DNA of 64,000 nt from Clostridium sp. GTDB taxonomy: Bacteria; Bacillota; Clostridia; Lachnospirales; Lachnospiraceae. The stretch spans positions 24,470 to 88,469 of the forward strand of contig JAETQD010000016.1 in assembly GCA_021770825.1 (NCBI GenBank). Reading direction: 5' to 3'. Both the position numbers and the translations under genes were made by a program. Position 1 is the stretch's first letter, and each line of letters begins with the position of its first letter. Below the pieces are notes generated by a model. The model was not told the origin of the DNA, made no database searches, and saw only the letters and a list, made by a program, of their open reading frames with translations. Below are positions 35,631 to 44,396 of the stretch, piece after piece.

Positions 35631-36257
35631 ATGTCAGAAAAAGTAATGGAAAACAACAAAGTAAGCGTCATCGGAACCATCGTTTCGGAATTCACATTCA
35701 GCCATGCAGTATTCGGGGAGGGCTTTTATCTGGTGGACCTGTCCGTAAACCGCTTGAGCGAGCAGGCAGATGTGATTCCCTTAATGATCTCGGAGCGGCT
35801 CATTGATGTGACCAGGGATTACAGAGGATGCACCATTGAAGCCGTCGGACAGTTCCGTTCCTATAACCGCCATGAGGGCACCAAAAACCGTCTGGTGCTT
35901 TCCGTGTTCGTGCGGGAGGTGAATTTCATGGAGGAATTCACCGACTATACCAAGACCAACCAGATTTTCCTGGACGGATACATATGCAAGGAACCCATTT
36001 ACAGAAAAACTCCCCTGGGACGGGAAATTGCAGATCTTCTGGTGGCTGTCAACCGTCCCTACGGGAAGTCCGACTACATCCCCTGTATCGCCTGGGGAAG
36101 AAATGCCAGATTTGCCTCCGGCTTTCTGGTGGGAACCAGAGTCTTAATCTGGGGCCGCGTCCAGAGCCGGGAATATACGAAAAAACTCAATGAAACCGAG
36201 TGCGAAAAGAGGACCGCATACGAGGTTTCCGTAAGCAAGCTGGAGTGTGCGGAATAG
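35631..36257 (+). CDS. Tandem OB-fold SSB-like protein
   Basis: 208 residues with two SSB-type OB folds. The N-terminal one (VSVIGTIVSEFTFSH, DLSVNRLSEQADVIP) is divergent. The C-terminal one (NQIFLDGYICKEPIYRKTPLGREIADLLVAVNRPYGKSDYIPCIAWG) closely resembles SSB, around residues 106-175. It lacks the usual acidic DDDIPF tail that recruits partners; the C-terminus reads SKLECAE. It may bind single-stranded DNA without the usual contacts. ATG 35631 has AAAGGAG upstream. Confidence 0.85.
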   Translation: MSEKVMENNKVSVIGTIVSEFTFSHAVFGEGFYLVDLSVNRLSEQADVIPLMISERLIDVTRDYRGCTIEAVGQFRSYNRHEGTKNRLVLSVFVREVNFMEEFTDYTKTNQIFLDGYICKEPIYRKTPLGREIADLLVAVNRPYGKSDYIPCIAWGRNARFASGFLVGTRVLIWGRVQSREYTKKLNETECEKRTAYEVSVSKLECAE

Positions 36258-36272
36258 AAACGGACGGAAAAC

Positions 36273-36301
36273 TTGCAAAATATGGAAAAGTGTGTTAAGA
36301 T
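36273..36301 (+). promoter_or_regulatory. Promoter of the CobO-like gene
   Basis: TTGCAA (36273-36278), 17 bases, and TAAGAT (36296-36301). Confidence 0.7.
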
Positions 36302-36349
36302 ATGCGCGTTTAGTACATCAAAGAGTACATATAAAACGAGGTGCGTAAT

Positions 36350-36856
36350 ATGGAAAATGGTACAATACGTGTGATCTGCGGTCCCGGAAACGGGAAATCA
36401 GCAGCGGCAATCGGATATGGAATCATCGGAGCCCTTGCGAAGAAGAGAGTCATCATGGTACAGTTTTTAAAGGGTGTGCTGGAGGAAAACAATGTGGAGG
36501 TTTTAAAGCGGCTGGAGCCGGAGATGAAGGTGTTCCGCTTTGAACGGTCCAGGGGCCTGTTTGAAAATCTCACAGAGGAGCAGAAGAAGGAGGAGATCTT
36601 CAACCTGAAAAACGGCTTCCATTTTGCCAGAAAGGTTTTAGCCACCGGGGAATGCGATGTGCTGATTCTGGATGAGGTTCTGGGACTTCTGGACCAGAAT
36701 GTGGTTTCCACGGAGGAGTTCATAAAGCTTCTGGAGTCCAGGGACGGAGAGACAGACCTTGTAATGACAGGCCGGGTATGCCCGGAGGAGATTCGCAGAT
36801 GCGTGGACTGTATCTCGTATGTGGAGAATATAAAAGTTGACAATCTGCACAAATAA
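36350..36856 (+). CDS. CobO/CobA-like P-loop protein
   Basis: 168 residues from ATG 36350, with GAGGTG six bases before. An in-frame GTG at 36341 is poorer. It looks like the cob(I)yrinic acid adenosyltransferase family: P-loop near residue 10, MVQFLKG, FHFARKVL, CDVLILDEVLGLLD, and TGRVCPEEI near the end. The P-loop, however, is GPGNGKS, not the usual GNGKGKTT. No cobalamin gene is nearby. It may have another nucleotide-dependent role. A promoter for dapA sits at its 3' end. Confidence 0.8.
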   Translation: MENGTIRVICGPGNGKSAAAIGYGIIGALAKKRVIMVQFLKGVLEENNVEVLKRLEPEMKVFRFERSRGLFENLTEEQKKEEIFNLKNGFHFARKVLATGECDVLILDEVLGLLDQNVVSTEEFIKLLESRDGETDLVMTGRVCPEEIRRCVDCISYVENIKVDNLHK

Positions 36857-36865
36857 TGCTACCAT
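36837..36865 (+). promoter_or_regulatory. Promoter of the lysine riboswitch-dapAB operon
   Basis: TTGACA (36837-36842) lies within the end of the CobO-like gene; after 17 bases comes TACCAT (36860-36865). Transcription would start near 36872, just before the riboswitch. Confidence 0.75.
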
Positions 36866-36884
36866 AAAAGCTAAGAAAATAATA

Positions 36885-37050
36885 AGTAGAGGTCGCGCCC
36901 GACATGAGTACCCCGGCTGATGCAGGGAGCAGGAGATGCCGGAAGAAGGGGGAGGGCGCCGAAGGAATGTACCGCCTCCCGGCGGATGTTCCTGGGCATA
37001 CGGAGAATATCCCTATGACTGTCATCTTATATAAGATGGGGAGCTACGGA
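36885..37050 (+). promoter_or_regulatory. Lysine riboswitch (L box)
   Basis: The sequence has the conserved blocks of the lysine aptamer in order: AGTAGAGGTCGCGCC (36885-36899), ATGAGTA, a GAAGGGGGAGGGCGCCGAAGG part, CCTGGGCATA, GACTGTCAT, and GATGGGGAGCTAC (to 37048), which together form its five-way junction. The downstream gene dapA makes the first lysine-branch intermediate, as expected. Lysine should cause termination. Confidence 0.92.
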
Positions 37051-37063
37051 ACAAGGATTTTTG

Positions 37064-37101
37064 GGGCTGACATCTTATTGTATGTCAGCTCTATTTGTTT
37101 G
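37064..37101 (+). terminator. Expression-platform terminator of the lysine riboswitch
   Basis: GGGCTGACAT (37064-37073) pairs with ATGTCAGCT (37082-37090), followed by CTATTTGTTTG. The tail is weaker than usual. Confidence 0.7.
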
Positions 37102-37182
37102 TATCATAGGAAGCTCCGCGAAAGAGGGATTTGCCCGTAAAACCGCATATACAAATTCGCTACGTTTCAGGAGGAGAGAGTA

Positions 37183-38067
37183 ATGGCTATTTTTGAAGGC
37201 GCAGGTGTGGCACTGGTGACTCCGTTTAAGGAGAACGGTGAGGTAAATTATGAGAAATTAGAGGAGCTTGTGGAAGAGCAGATTGCGAACCATACAGACT
37301 GTATCGTGGCCACCGGAACAACCGGTGAGGCTTCCACAATGACCGAGGAAGAACATATGGAGGCAGTTCATTTTATCTGCCAGGTGGTAAACGGAAGAAT
37401 TCCCGTGATCGCAGGTACAGGTTCCAACTGCACCAGAACGGCTGCAAAGCTTTCCATGGAGGCAGAGGAGGCCGGAGCAGACGGCGTTCTTGTGGTGTCC
37501 CCCTACTATAATAAGGCTACCCAGGGCGGCTTAAAGGCCCATTTCACCCAGATTGCAAATTCCATTAAGATTCCGGTGGTACTTTATAATATTCCCAGCA
37601 GAACAGGCGTAAACATCGAGCCGGAGACCATTGTGGACCTCTGTAAGAATGTGGAAAATATTGTTGGTGTCAAGGAGGCCAGCGGAAATTTCTCCGCAGT
37701 TGCAACAATTATGCAGCTTTCCGGCGGCTATGTGGATGTGTATTCCGGTAATGACGACCAGATCGTGCCCACCCTGGCTTTGGGCGGAAAGGGCGTGATT
37801 TCCGTACTTTCCAACGTGGCACCCAAGGAGACCCACGATATCTGTGAGATGTTCTTCAAGGGCGATGTGGAGGGCAGCAGAAGACTCCAGTTAAAGGCCC
37901 TGCCTCTGATTCATGCGCTGTTTTCCGAGGTGAACCCGATTCCTGTAAAGGCTGCCATGAACCTGATGGGAAAGGCCGTGGGCGATCCCAGACTTCCTCT
38001 TACGGTGATGGAGCCGAAGCATCAGGAAATCTTAAAGAGAGAAATGGAAAAATTCGGTATTCTGTAA
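37183..38067 (+). CDS. dapA: 4-hydroxy-tetrahydrodipicolinate synthase
   Basis: 294 residues, an (alpha/beta)8 aldolase that joins pyruvate and aspartate semialdehyde. The Schiff-base lysine is in GVKEASG (K161-like), the catalytic Tyr in LYNIPSRTG (about 132), and the GTTGEASTM loop (about 47) is intact. The gene has an AGGAGG site and lies under the lysine riboswitch. dapB follows by 24 bases. Confidence 0.97.
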   Translation: MAIFEGAGVALVTPFKENGEVNYEKLEELVEEQIANHTDCIVATGTTGEASTMTEEEHMEAVHFICQVVNGRIPVIAGTGSNCTRTAAKLSMEAEEAGADGVLVVSPYYNKATQGGLKAHFTQIANSIKIPVVLYNIPSRTGVNIEPETIVDLCKNVENIVGVKEASGNFSAVATIMQLSGGYVDVYSGNDDQIVPTLALGGKGVISVLSNVAPKETHDICEMFFKGDVEGSRRLQLKALPLIHALFSEVNPIPVKAAMNLMGKAVGDPRLPLTVMEPKHQEILKREMEKFGIL

Positions 38068-38091
38068 GGGACGAAAACGGAGGAGAAAACA

Positions 38092-38844
38092 ATGGTGAAA
38101 GCAATTTTAAACGGCTGCAACGGCGCCATGGGCCGTGTAATTACAGATATTATTTCCAGGGATGATGCAATTGAAATCATCGCAGGCGTGGATATGAATA
38201 CGGAAATGCGGGCAGGCTATCCTGTGTACCAGACACTTTCGGAGTGTCCGGCTGCAGACGTGGTCATTGATTTTTCCGTGGCCAAGGCCACAGACGGCGT
38301 GGTGGCATACTGTAAGGAAACAAAGACTCCGGTGGTTCTCTGCACCACAGGACTTTCCGCAGAGCAGATTGACCGGGTCCATGAACTTTCTGAGACCACA
38401 GCCGTTTTAAGAAGCGCCAACATGTCCGTTGGAATCAATCTGTTATTTAAGGTATTAAAGGAAGTGGCACCGGTTCTGGCAGAAGCCGGCTTTGACATTG
38501 AAATTTTAGAAAAGCACCACAACCAGAAGGTGGATGCGCCCAGCGGCACGGCTTTGGCTCTGGCGGACGCCATCAACGAAAGCCTGGACAATTCCTACCA
38601 TTATAAATATGACAGAACCGCAGAGCGCGTGAAGCGTGAGAAAACGGAAATCGGAATCCAGGCCATGCGCGGCGGCACCATCGTCGGCGAACACGATATC
38701 ATGTTTGCCGGCCAGGATGAGGTGATTACCTTCACTCATACAGCCTATTCAAAGGCAATTTTTGGAAAAGGCGCCGTACAGGCCGCAAAATTCCTTGCAG
38801 GAAAAGAACCTGGCATGTATGATATGTCCGATGTGATCGGTTAA
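38092..38844 (+). CDS. dapB: 4-hydroxy-tetrahydrodipicolinate reductase
   Basis: 250 residues. The NAD(P) loop is GCNGAMGR (7-14) and the active-site HHNQKVDAPSGTA lies near 143. It makes tetrahydrodipicolinate for lysine and, in Gram-positive bacteria, for cell-wall diaminopimelate. In an operon with dapA. A hairpin terminator lies just beyond. Confidence 0.97.
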   Translation: MVKAILNGCNGAMGRVITDIISRDDAIEIIAGVDMNTEMRAGYPVYQTLSECPAADVVIDFSVAKATDGVVAYCKETKTPVVLCTTGLSAEQIDRVHELSETTAVLRSANMSVGINLLFKVLKEVAPVLAEAGFDIEILEKHHNQKVDAPSGTALALADAINESLDNSYHYKYDRTAERVKREKTEIGIQAMRGGTIVGEHDIMFAGQDEVITFTHTAYSKAIFGKGAVQAAKFLAGKEPGMYDMSDVIG

Positions 38845-38856
38845 AATGAAACCATG

Positions 38857-38909
38857 AATATTCTCCTTTCAAACGCGCATACTAGGGGCAGAAAGGAGAA
38901 TATTTTTTA
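38857..38909 (+). terminator. Terminator of dapAB that covers the next ribosome site
   Basis: AATATTCTCCTTTC (38857-38870) and GAAAGGAGAATATT (38891-38904) form a 14-bp perfect stem with a T run after it. The 3' arm also holds GAAAGGAG, the Shine-Dalgarno of the small lipoprotein that starts at 38909. Confidence 0.88.
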
Positions 38910-39247
38910 TGGAGAAAATCAAACGGTTTGCCTTTGGCGCCATGCTGATTGCCGTTATCAGCGTGGCCGCAGCATGTGGCAGAAATGACAATAACGGCAC
39001 CAACAAAACCACAGCGGGAACCTCCGCATCTGCAACCGGAGCCTCCGGTGAGACTTCCACAAACTCCCCCGGAAACACGTCTTCCTCCGCAGGAACCAAC
39101 GGAGAGGGCGAAAGCGGCGGTGTACTCGAGGACATGGTGGATGACGTGAAGGACGGCATGGATGATCTGACCACGGGAACCACCGGAGCCAATGGAATGA
39201 ACGGAGGCGGTACATCCGCCGGAAACGGTTCGGCAGCGGGCCAGTAA
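38909..39247 (+). CDS. Small low-complexity lipoprotein
   Basis: 112 residues from ATG 38909, with GGAG 10 bases upstream. It has a signal peptide and a lipobox (SVAAAC, Cys23), followed by a Ser/Thr/Gly/Asn-rich chain with one acidic helical stretch (VLEDMVDDVKDGMDDL). No domain is known. Its ribosome site lies in the 3' arm of the dapAB terminator, so read-through mRNA would make little protein unless the hairpin opens. Confidence 0.75.
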   Translation: MEKIKRFAFGAMLIAVISVAAACGRNDNNGTNKTTAGTSASATGASGETSTNSPGNTSSSAGTNGEGESGGVLEDMVDDVKDGMDDLTTGTTGANGMNGGGTSAGNGSAAGQ

Positions 39248-39256
39248 AAGAGAGAA

Positions 39257-39307
39257 CAAAAAACAGTCCCATGACCGCAGAAAACCTGCGATGTGGGGCT
39301 GTTTTTA
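39257..39307 (+). terminator. Terminator after the small lipoprotein
   Basis: AAAACAGTCCC pairs with GGGGCTGTTTTT, with one G-U and further pairing CGCAG/CTGCG inside. Confidence 0.8.
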
Positions 39308-39423
39308 TGGATTTTTCCGTATGGAGCAGGTATAATATCAATAGATGTGATACCTGCACATCTTGTTTCTGCGTCTGGTCTGCGGACCCTGGAGAGACGG
39401 CAGGGAAACGAAGGAAAGGAGCG

Positions 39424-39717
39424 ATGGCAATTCAATATGTATACAGGCCGTACCATCCATGGCGGCACGGATACAGAAGAGAAAAATGGAAGAAACACTT
39501 TTTTATGGCAGTGAAGCTTTTACTTTTACTGGAGCTTCTCTGGTTTTCGGCAGCCTACATAAAGTCCCATACCTTTGAACAGGTGACCGGAGGCCGGGTG
39601 GAGGAGATACCCCTTCCCGGGGAAGAAGAGGTATACGGAATCGGGATCGGAACGGGAGAGGGCTCCCTTTTCTGGTTTCACAGCCGCACGGAGGTTTTGG
39701 AATCAGGGGAAGAATAA
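39424..39717 (+). CDS. Small membrane protein of unknown function
   Basis: 97 residues from ATG 39424, preceded by AAGGAAAGGAG. The N-terminus is basic and aromatic (VYRPYHPWRHGYRREKWKK), then comes one hydrophobic helix (about 27-46), then an external acidic part ending ESGEE. I do not recognise a family. It lies between a terminator and the purC promoter. Confidence 0.65.
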   Translation: MAIQYVYRPYHPWRHGYRREKWKKHFFMAVKLLLLLELLWFSAAYIKSHTFEQVTGGRVEEIPLPGEEEVYGIGIGTGEGSLFWFHSRTEVLESGEE

Positions 39718-39727
39718 CAAGTTGTTC

Positions 39728-39756
39728 TTGATTTTCCATAGGGTATGCATTATAAT
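39728..39756 (+). promoter_or_regulatory. Promoter of the pur operon
   Basis: TTGATT (39728-39733), 17 bases, and TATAAT (39751-39756). No purine riboswitch or G-box is visible in the short leader. Confidence 0.75.
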
Positions 39757-39805
39757 TTCTTCTGAAATTACTAACCATGATGAAAAGAAAAGGATGGGTA
39801 AAGGA

Positions 39806-40522
39806 ATGAAAAAAGTTGATTTACTGTATGAAGGAAAGGCAAAAAAGGTTTTTACAACAGAAGATCCTGACATCTTAATCGTAGATTATAAGGATGACGC
39901 CACCGCATTCGACGGCCTGAAAAAGGGTACCATCGTTGGAAAGGGTGCCATCAACAACCGCATGACAAACCACGTATTCAAGCTCCTTGAGAAGGAAGGC
40001 ATCCCCACCCACTATGTGGAAGAGCTTTCTGACAGAGAGACCGCCGTTAAGAAGGTGGAGATCGTTCCCCTGGAGGTAATTATCCGCAACATCACAGCCG
40101 GAAGCTTTGCAAAGAAGATGGGCGTGGAAGAGGGTATTGTATTCAAACGCCCCACACTGGAATTCAGCTATAAGAACGACGATCTTCACGATCCGTTCAT
40201 CAATAAATACTACGCTCTTTCCCTGGAGCTTGCCACAGAGGAAGAGATCGACACCATCACCAAATATGCTTTCAAGGTAAACGAAGTGATGAAGAAATAC
40301 TTCGACAGCCTGGGAATCGATCTGGTGGACTTCAAGATCGAATTCGGCCGCTTCCATGGACAGATCATCCTGGCCGATGAGGTTTCTCCGGATACCTGCC
40401 GTCTCTGGGACAAGGAAACCCACGAGAAGCTGGACAAGGACCGTTTCAGAAGAGACCTTGGAAATGTGGAAGACGCTTACAACGAAGTATTCAGACGGTT
40501 AGGAATCGAGGATAGAAAATAA
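39806..40522 (+). CDS. purC: SAICAR synthase
   Basis: 238 residues from ATG 39806 (MKKVDLLYEGKAKKVF), the standard start; AAAAGGA lies about ten bases before. Motifs YEGKAKKVF, IRNITAGSFAKKMG, and LVDFKIEFGR are all present. It joins aspartate to CAIR in purine synthesis. First gene of purC-purF-purB. Confidence 0.97.
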   Translation: MKKVDLLYEGKAKKVFTTEDPDILIVDYKDDATAFDGLKKGTIVGKGAINNRMTNHVFKLLEKEGIPTHYVEELSDRETAVKKVEIVPLEVIIRNITAGSFAKKMGVEEGIVFKRPTLEFSYKNDDLHDPFINKYYALSLELATEEEIDTITKYAFKVNEVMKKYFDSLGIDLVDFKIEFGRFHGQIILADEVSPDTCRLWDKETHEKLDKDRFRRDLGNVEDAYNEVFRRLGIEDRK

Positions 40523-40525
40523 AAT

Positions 40526-41962
40526 ATGGAAAAAACGCTTGCTTTTGACTTGGGGGAGGACAAAGCACACGAGGAATGCGGCGTGTTCGGCATGTACGAT
40601 CTGGACGGAAACGACGTAGCCTCAACGATTTACTACGGACTGTGCGCTCTGCAGCATCGGGGACAGGAAAGCTGCGGAATTGCAGTCAGCGATACATACG
40701 GCCCCAAGGGAGTGGTGAATACCCATAAGGGTATGGGGCTCTGCAATGAGGTATTCACACCGGAGATTCTCGATGGCCTGAAGGGAAACATCGGAGTCGG
40801 CCATGTCCGTTATTCCACTGCCGGCAGCAGCACCAGGGAAAATGCACAGCCGCTGGTATTAAACTATGTGAAAGGGACGCTGGCACTGGCCCACAACGGA
40901 AATCTGGTCAATGCACCGGAGCTTCGGAGAGAGCTTGCTTATGACGGCGCCATTTTCCAGACCACCATCGACACCGAAGTGATTGCCTACCATATCGCCA
41001 GGGAGCGGGTGAAGGCAAAAACGGCCGAGGAGGCAGTGGCCAATGCCATGAGAAAGATCAGAGGTGCATACTCTCTGGTCATCGCAAGCCCGAGAAAACT
41101 CATGGGAGCCAGAGACCCCCAGGGCTTTAAGCCTCTCTGCATCGGAAAGCGGGACAACGCCTATATTCTGGCGTCGGAGACCTGTGCTTTGGATACCATC
41201 GGAGCCCAGTTTGTCCGCGATGTGCTTCCCGGTGAGATTGTCACCATCACAAAGGACGGCATTGCCTCCAATATGATGCTCCGTGACGGAAAAGAAGCAA
41301 GATGTATTTTTGAATATATTTATTTCGCAAGACCCGACAGCGCGTTTGACGGTGTGGGCGTCTACCACTCCAGAATCTATGCAGGACGGTGCCTGGCCAA
41401 GGACTCTCCTGTGGATGCGGATATTGTGGTGGGCGTTCCGGAATCGGGAAACGCTGCCGCCCTCGGGTATTCCATGGAATCGGGGATTCCCTACTCCATG
41501 GCCTTTGTGAAGAATTCCTATGTGGGAAGAACCTTCATAAAGCCGAAGCAGAGCAGCAGAGAATCGGCTGTGCGGGTAAAATTAAATGTCCTGCGTGAGG
41601 CAGTGGACGGAAAACGGGTTATTATGATCGATGACTCCATCGTCCGGGGAACCACCAGCAATCTGATTGTCAACATGCTGCGGGAGGCCGGGGCCAGGGA
41701 GGTCCACGTGAAGGTGACTGCGCCGCCGTTTTTGTATCCCTGCTATTTCGGCACGGATATTCCCTCCAGCGACCAACTGATCGCTTATGGAAGGACTGTG
41801 GACGAGATCTGCAAAATAATTGGAGCCGATTCCCTGTCCTATCTTAGGGTGGAACGGCTTAAGGAAATGGCCGGAAATCTTCCGATCTGCACGGCCTGCT
41901 TCACCGGCGACTATCCGGTGGACCCGCCCAAGGAGGACATCCGGGGAACCTATGAAAAATAA
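40526..41962 (+). CDS. purF: Amidophosphoribosyltransferase
   Basis: 478 residues, the first step of purine synthesis. The glutaminase Cys is Cys18 in EECGVFGMYD, after a short propeptide that is usually removed. The phosphoribosyltransferase motif is VIMIDDSIVRGTTS (about 367). It begins 3 bases after purC and is probably coupled. Later Cys residues (CTACF) may bind a [4Fe-4S] cluster as in Bacillus PurF. Confidence 0.96.
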   Translation: MEKTLAFDLGEDKAHEECGVFGMYDLDGNDVASTIYYGLCALQHRGQESCGIAVSDTYGPKGVVNTHKGMGLCNEVFTPEILDGLKGNIGVGHVRYSTAGSSTRENAQPLVLNYVKGTLALAHNGNLVNAPELRRELAYDGAIFQTTIDTEVIAYHIARERVKAKTAEEAVANAMRKIRGAYSLVIASPRKLMGARDPQGFKPLCIGKRDNAYILASETCALDTIGAQFVRDVLPGEIVTITKDGIASNMMLRDGKEARCIFEYIYFARPDSAFDGVGVYHSRIYAGRCLAKDSPVDADIVVGVPESGNAAALGYSMESGIPYSMAFVKNSYVGRTFIKPKQSSRESAVRVKLNVLREAVDGKRVIMIDDSIVRGTTSNLIVNMLREAGAREVHVKVTAPPFLYPCYFGTDIPSSDQLIAYGRTVDEICKIIGADSLSYLRVERLKEMAGNLPICTACFTGDYPVDPPKEDIRGTYEK

Positions 41963-41988
41963 AAAGTAAAACAGAAAAGAGGATTGTC

Positions 41989-43419
41989 ATGTACGACAGA
42001 TACCAGAGCCCTCTCTCCGAGAGATATGCAAGCAAGGAAATGCAGTACATTTTCTCCCCGGAAAAGAAATTCCGGACCTGGAGAAAGCTGTGGATTGCAC
42101 TGGCTGAAACAGAGAAAGAGCTTGGCCTTCCCATCACGGACGAGCAGATTGAAGAGCTCAAGGCCAATCAGGACGACATCAACTTCGAGGAGGCCAAGGC
42201 CCGCGAGAAGCTGGTGCGCCACGATGTCATGTCCCACGTATACGCTTACGGCTTACAGTGCCCCAAGGCAAAGGGAATCATCCACCTGGGCGCCACCTCC
42301 TGCTATGTGGGCGACAACACGGATATTATTCTGATGACAGAGGCTTTAAAGCTGGTCCGCAAAAAGCTGGTGAATGTGATTGCAGAGCTGGCAGTCTTTG
42401 CCGATAAATATAAAAACCAGCCGACCCTGGCCTTTACCCATTTCCAGCCGGCTCAGCCCACCACCGTGGGAAAGCGCGCCACCCTCTGGCTCATGGAGCT
42501 TAAGCTGGACTTGGACGATCTGGATTATGTGATTTCCACCATGAAGCTTTTAGGCTCCAAGGGAACCACAGGAACCCAGGCAAGCTTCTTGGAGCTCTTT
42601 GACGGAGACCATGAAAAGTGCCGGAAGGCAGACCAGATGATCGCCGACAAGATGGGCTTTTCCGGATGCTATCCTGTTTCCGGACAGACCTATTCCAGGA
42701 AAATTGACAGCCGCGTGTTAAGCGTGCTTGCGGGAATCGCCCAGAGCGCCCACAAGTTCTCCAACGATATCCGCCTTCTTCAGCACTTAAAAGAGGTGGA
42801 AGAGCCCTTCGAAAAGAACCAGATTGGTTCCTCTGCCATGGCTTATAAGAGAAATCCCATGAGAAGTGAGAGAATCGCTTCCCTGGCCAACTATGTGATG
42901 TCCGATATGATGAATCCCATGCTGGTGGCTTCCACTCAGTGGTTTGAGCGCACCTTAGATGATTCCGCCAACAAGCGTCTTTCCGTTCCGGAGGGCTTTT
43001 TGGCAGTGGACGGCATTCTGGATTTATACCTTAATGTGGTGGACGGCCTTGTGGTATATCCGAAGGTCATTGAAAAGCACCTGATGGCCGAGCTTCCGTT
43101 CATGGCCACAGAAAATATCATGATGGATGCCGTAAAGGCCGGAGGAGACCGCCAGGAGCTTCACGAGAGAATCCGTGAGCTTTCCATGGAGGCAGGCAAG
43201 AACGTGAAGGTGGAAGGAAAGGACAACAATCTCCTGGAGCTGATCGCTGCAGACCCGTCCTTTAATCTTTCCCTGGAAGAGCTTCAGAAGACCATGGATC
43301 CCACCAAGTACGTGGGCCGCGCACCGAAGCAGGTGGAGGAATTCCTGGCTGAGGTGATCAACCCGGTTCTTGAGGAAAACAAGGAGATTCTGGGCGTAAA
43401 GGCTGAAATCAACGTATAA
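41989..43419 (+). CDS. purB: Adenylosuccinate lyase
   Basis: 476 residues. The signature GSSAMAYKRNPMRSE (about 281-295) holds the catalytic Ser loop, and HLGATSCYVGDNTD gives another active-site part. It cleaves SAICAR and adenylosuccinate. In an operon with purF (26 bases apart). The length fits the longer PurB type. Confidence 0.96.
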   Translation: MYDRYQSPLSERYASKEMQYIFSPEKKFRTWRKLWIALAETEKELGLPITDEQIEELKANQDDINFEEAKAREKLVRHDVMSHVYAYGLQCPKAKGIIHLGATSCYVGDNTDIILMTEALKLVRKKLVNVIAELAVFADKYKNQPTLAFTHFQPAQPTTVGKRATLWLMELKLDLDDLDYVISTMKLLGSKGTTGTQASFLELFDGDHEKCRKADQMIADKMGFSGCYPVSGQTYSRKIDSRVLSVLAGIAQSAHKFSNDIRLLQHLKEVEEPFEKNQIGSSAMAYKRNPMRSERIASLANYVMSDMMNPMLVASTQWFERTLDDSANKRLSVPEGFLAVDGILDLYLNVVDGLVVYPKVIEKHLMAELPFMATENIMMDAVKAGGDRQELHERIRELSMEAGKNVKVEGKDNNLLELIAADPSFNLSLEELQKTMDPTKYVGRAPKQVEEFLAEVINPVLEENKEILGVKAEINV

Positions 43420-43421
43420 AC

Positions 43422-44330
43422 ATGTCTATGGAATACAGCAGCATCAATACAGAGTATTATAAAGTGTTCTATTACGTAGGGCGCCTCGGCAGCATTACAG
43501 CAGCGGCCGAGGCGCTGTGCATTTCCCAGCCTGCGGTGAGTCAGGCCATCAAGCAGCTTGAAAAGTCCTTAGGGATCCGGCTTTTTATCCGGAATCAGAA
43601 AGGGGTCAGGCTGACGGCGGAGGGCCGGCTTTTGTATCCGTATGTGGAGCGGGGAATTGAAAATCTTCTGGACGGGGAACAGATGTTAAGACGTCTGGTG
43701 GACTTGGACATGGGCGAGGTGCGGATCGGTGCCAGCGACATGACCCTGCAGTTTTACCTGCTTCCCTATCTGGAAACCTTCCATGGAAAGTATCCCAACA
43801 TTAAGGTGACGGTCACCAACGGACCTACGCCGGAGACCATAGAGGCCCTATACGAGGGAAGAATTGATTTCGGAGCGGTCAGCACGCCCTTTGATGCCAG
43901 GCCGGAGGTGGAGTCTGTGGAGGTAAAGAAGATCAGAAATACCTTTGTGGCCGGGAATAAATACTGGAAGCTCAAAGGGAAACGGCTGGAATATGAGGTG
44001 CTTAAGAGCCTTCCCTGTATTTTCCTGGAAAAGACCACCAGTACCAGACGATTCATGGACCTGTTCCTGGAGAAAAAGGGAATTGTTCTGGAGCCGGAAT
44101 TTGAGCTGGCCACCAGCGACATGGTCGTCCAGTTTGCCATCCGGAACATGGGCGTGGGATGCGTCATGGATGCCTTTGCAAGGGAAAAGATAAAGAGCGG
44201 AGAACTCTTTGAACTGGCGTTCCGGGAGATGATGCCGGAACGGGAAATCTGCATTGTCACCGACCGGAAGAATCCGGTGTCTCCGGCGGGAGAGAGGTTT
44301 TTGGAAGTGCTGAATACGAAAAATGATTAA
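43422..44330 (+). CDS. LysR-type transcription regulator
   Basis: 302 residues starting two bases after the purB stop. ATG 43422 and ATG 43428 are both possible; no good Shine-Dalgarno exists, so translation is probably coupled to purB. The HTH is GSITAAAEALCISQPAVSQAIKQLEKSLG (about 18-46), followed by a LysR substrate-binding domain (GEVRIGASD, NGPTPETIEALYEG). Its effector and targets are unknown. A terminator follows at once. Confidence 0.9.
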   Translation: MSMEYSSINTEYYKVFYYVGRLGSITAAAEALCISQPAVSQAIKQLEKSLGIRLFIRNQKGVRLTAEGRLLYPYVERGIENLLDGEQMLRRLVDLDMGEVRIGASDMTLQFYLLPYLETFHGKYPNIKVTVTNGPTPETIEALYEGRIDFGAVSTPFDARPEVESVEVKKIRNTFVAGNKYWKLKGKRLEYEVLKSLPCIFLEKTTSTRRFMDLFLEKKGIVLEPEFELATSDMVVQFAIRNMGVGCVMDAFAREKIKSGELFELAFREMMPEREICIVTDRKNPVSPAGERFLEVLNTKND

Positions 44331-44371
44331 AAATACCCGGCAGACTCATAATCTGCCAGGTATTTTTTGTA
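44330..44371. terminator. Bidirectional terminator (lysR / permease genes)
   Basis: AAATACCCGGCAGA (44331-44344) and TCTGCCAGGTATTTT form a stem with G-U pairs. It lies between convergent genes. Confidence 0.82.
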
Positions 44372-44396
44372 TCATAGAAAATCCGGCTGAATTCGT

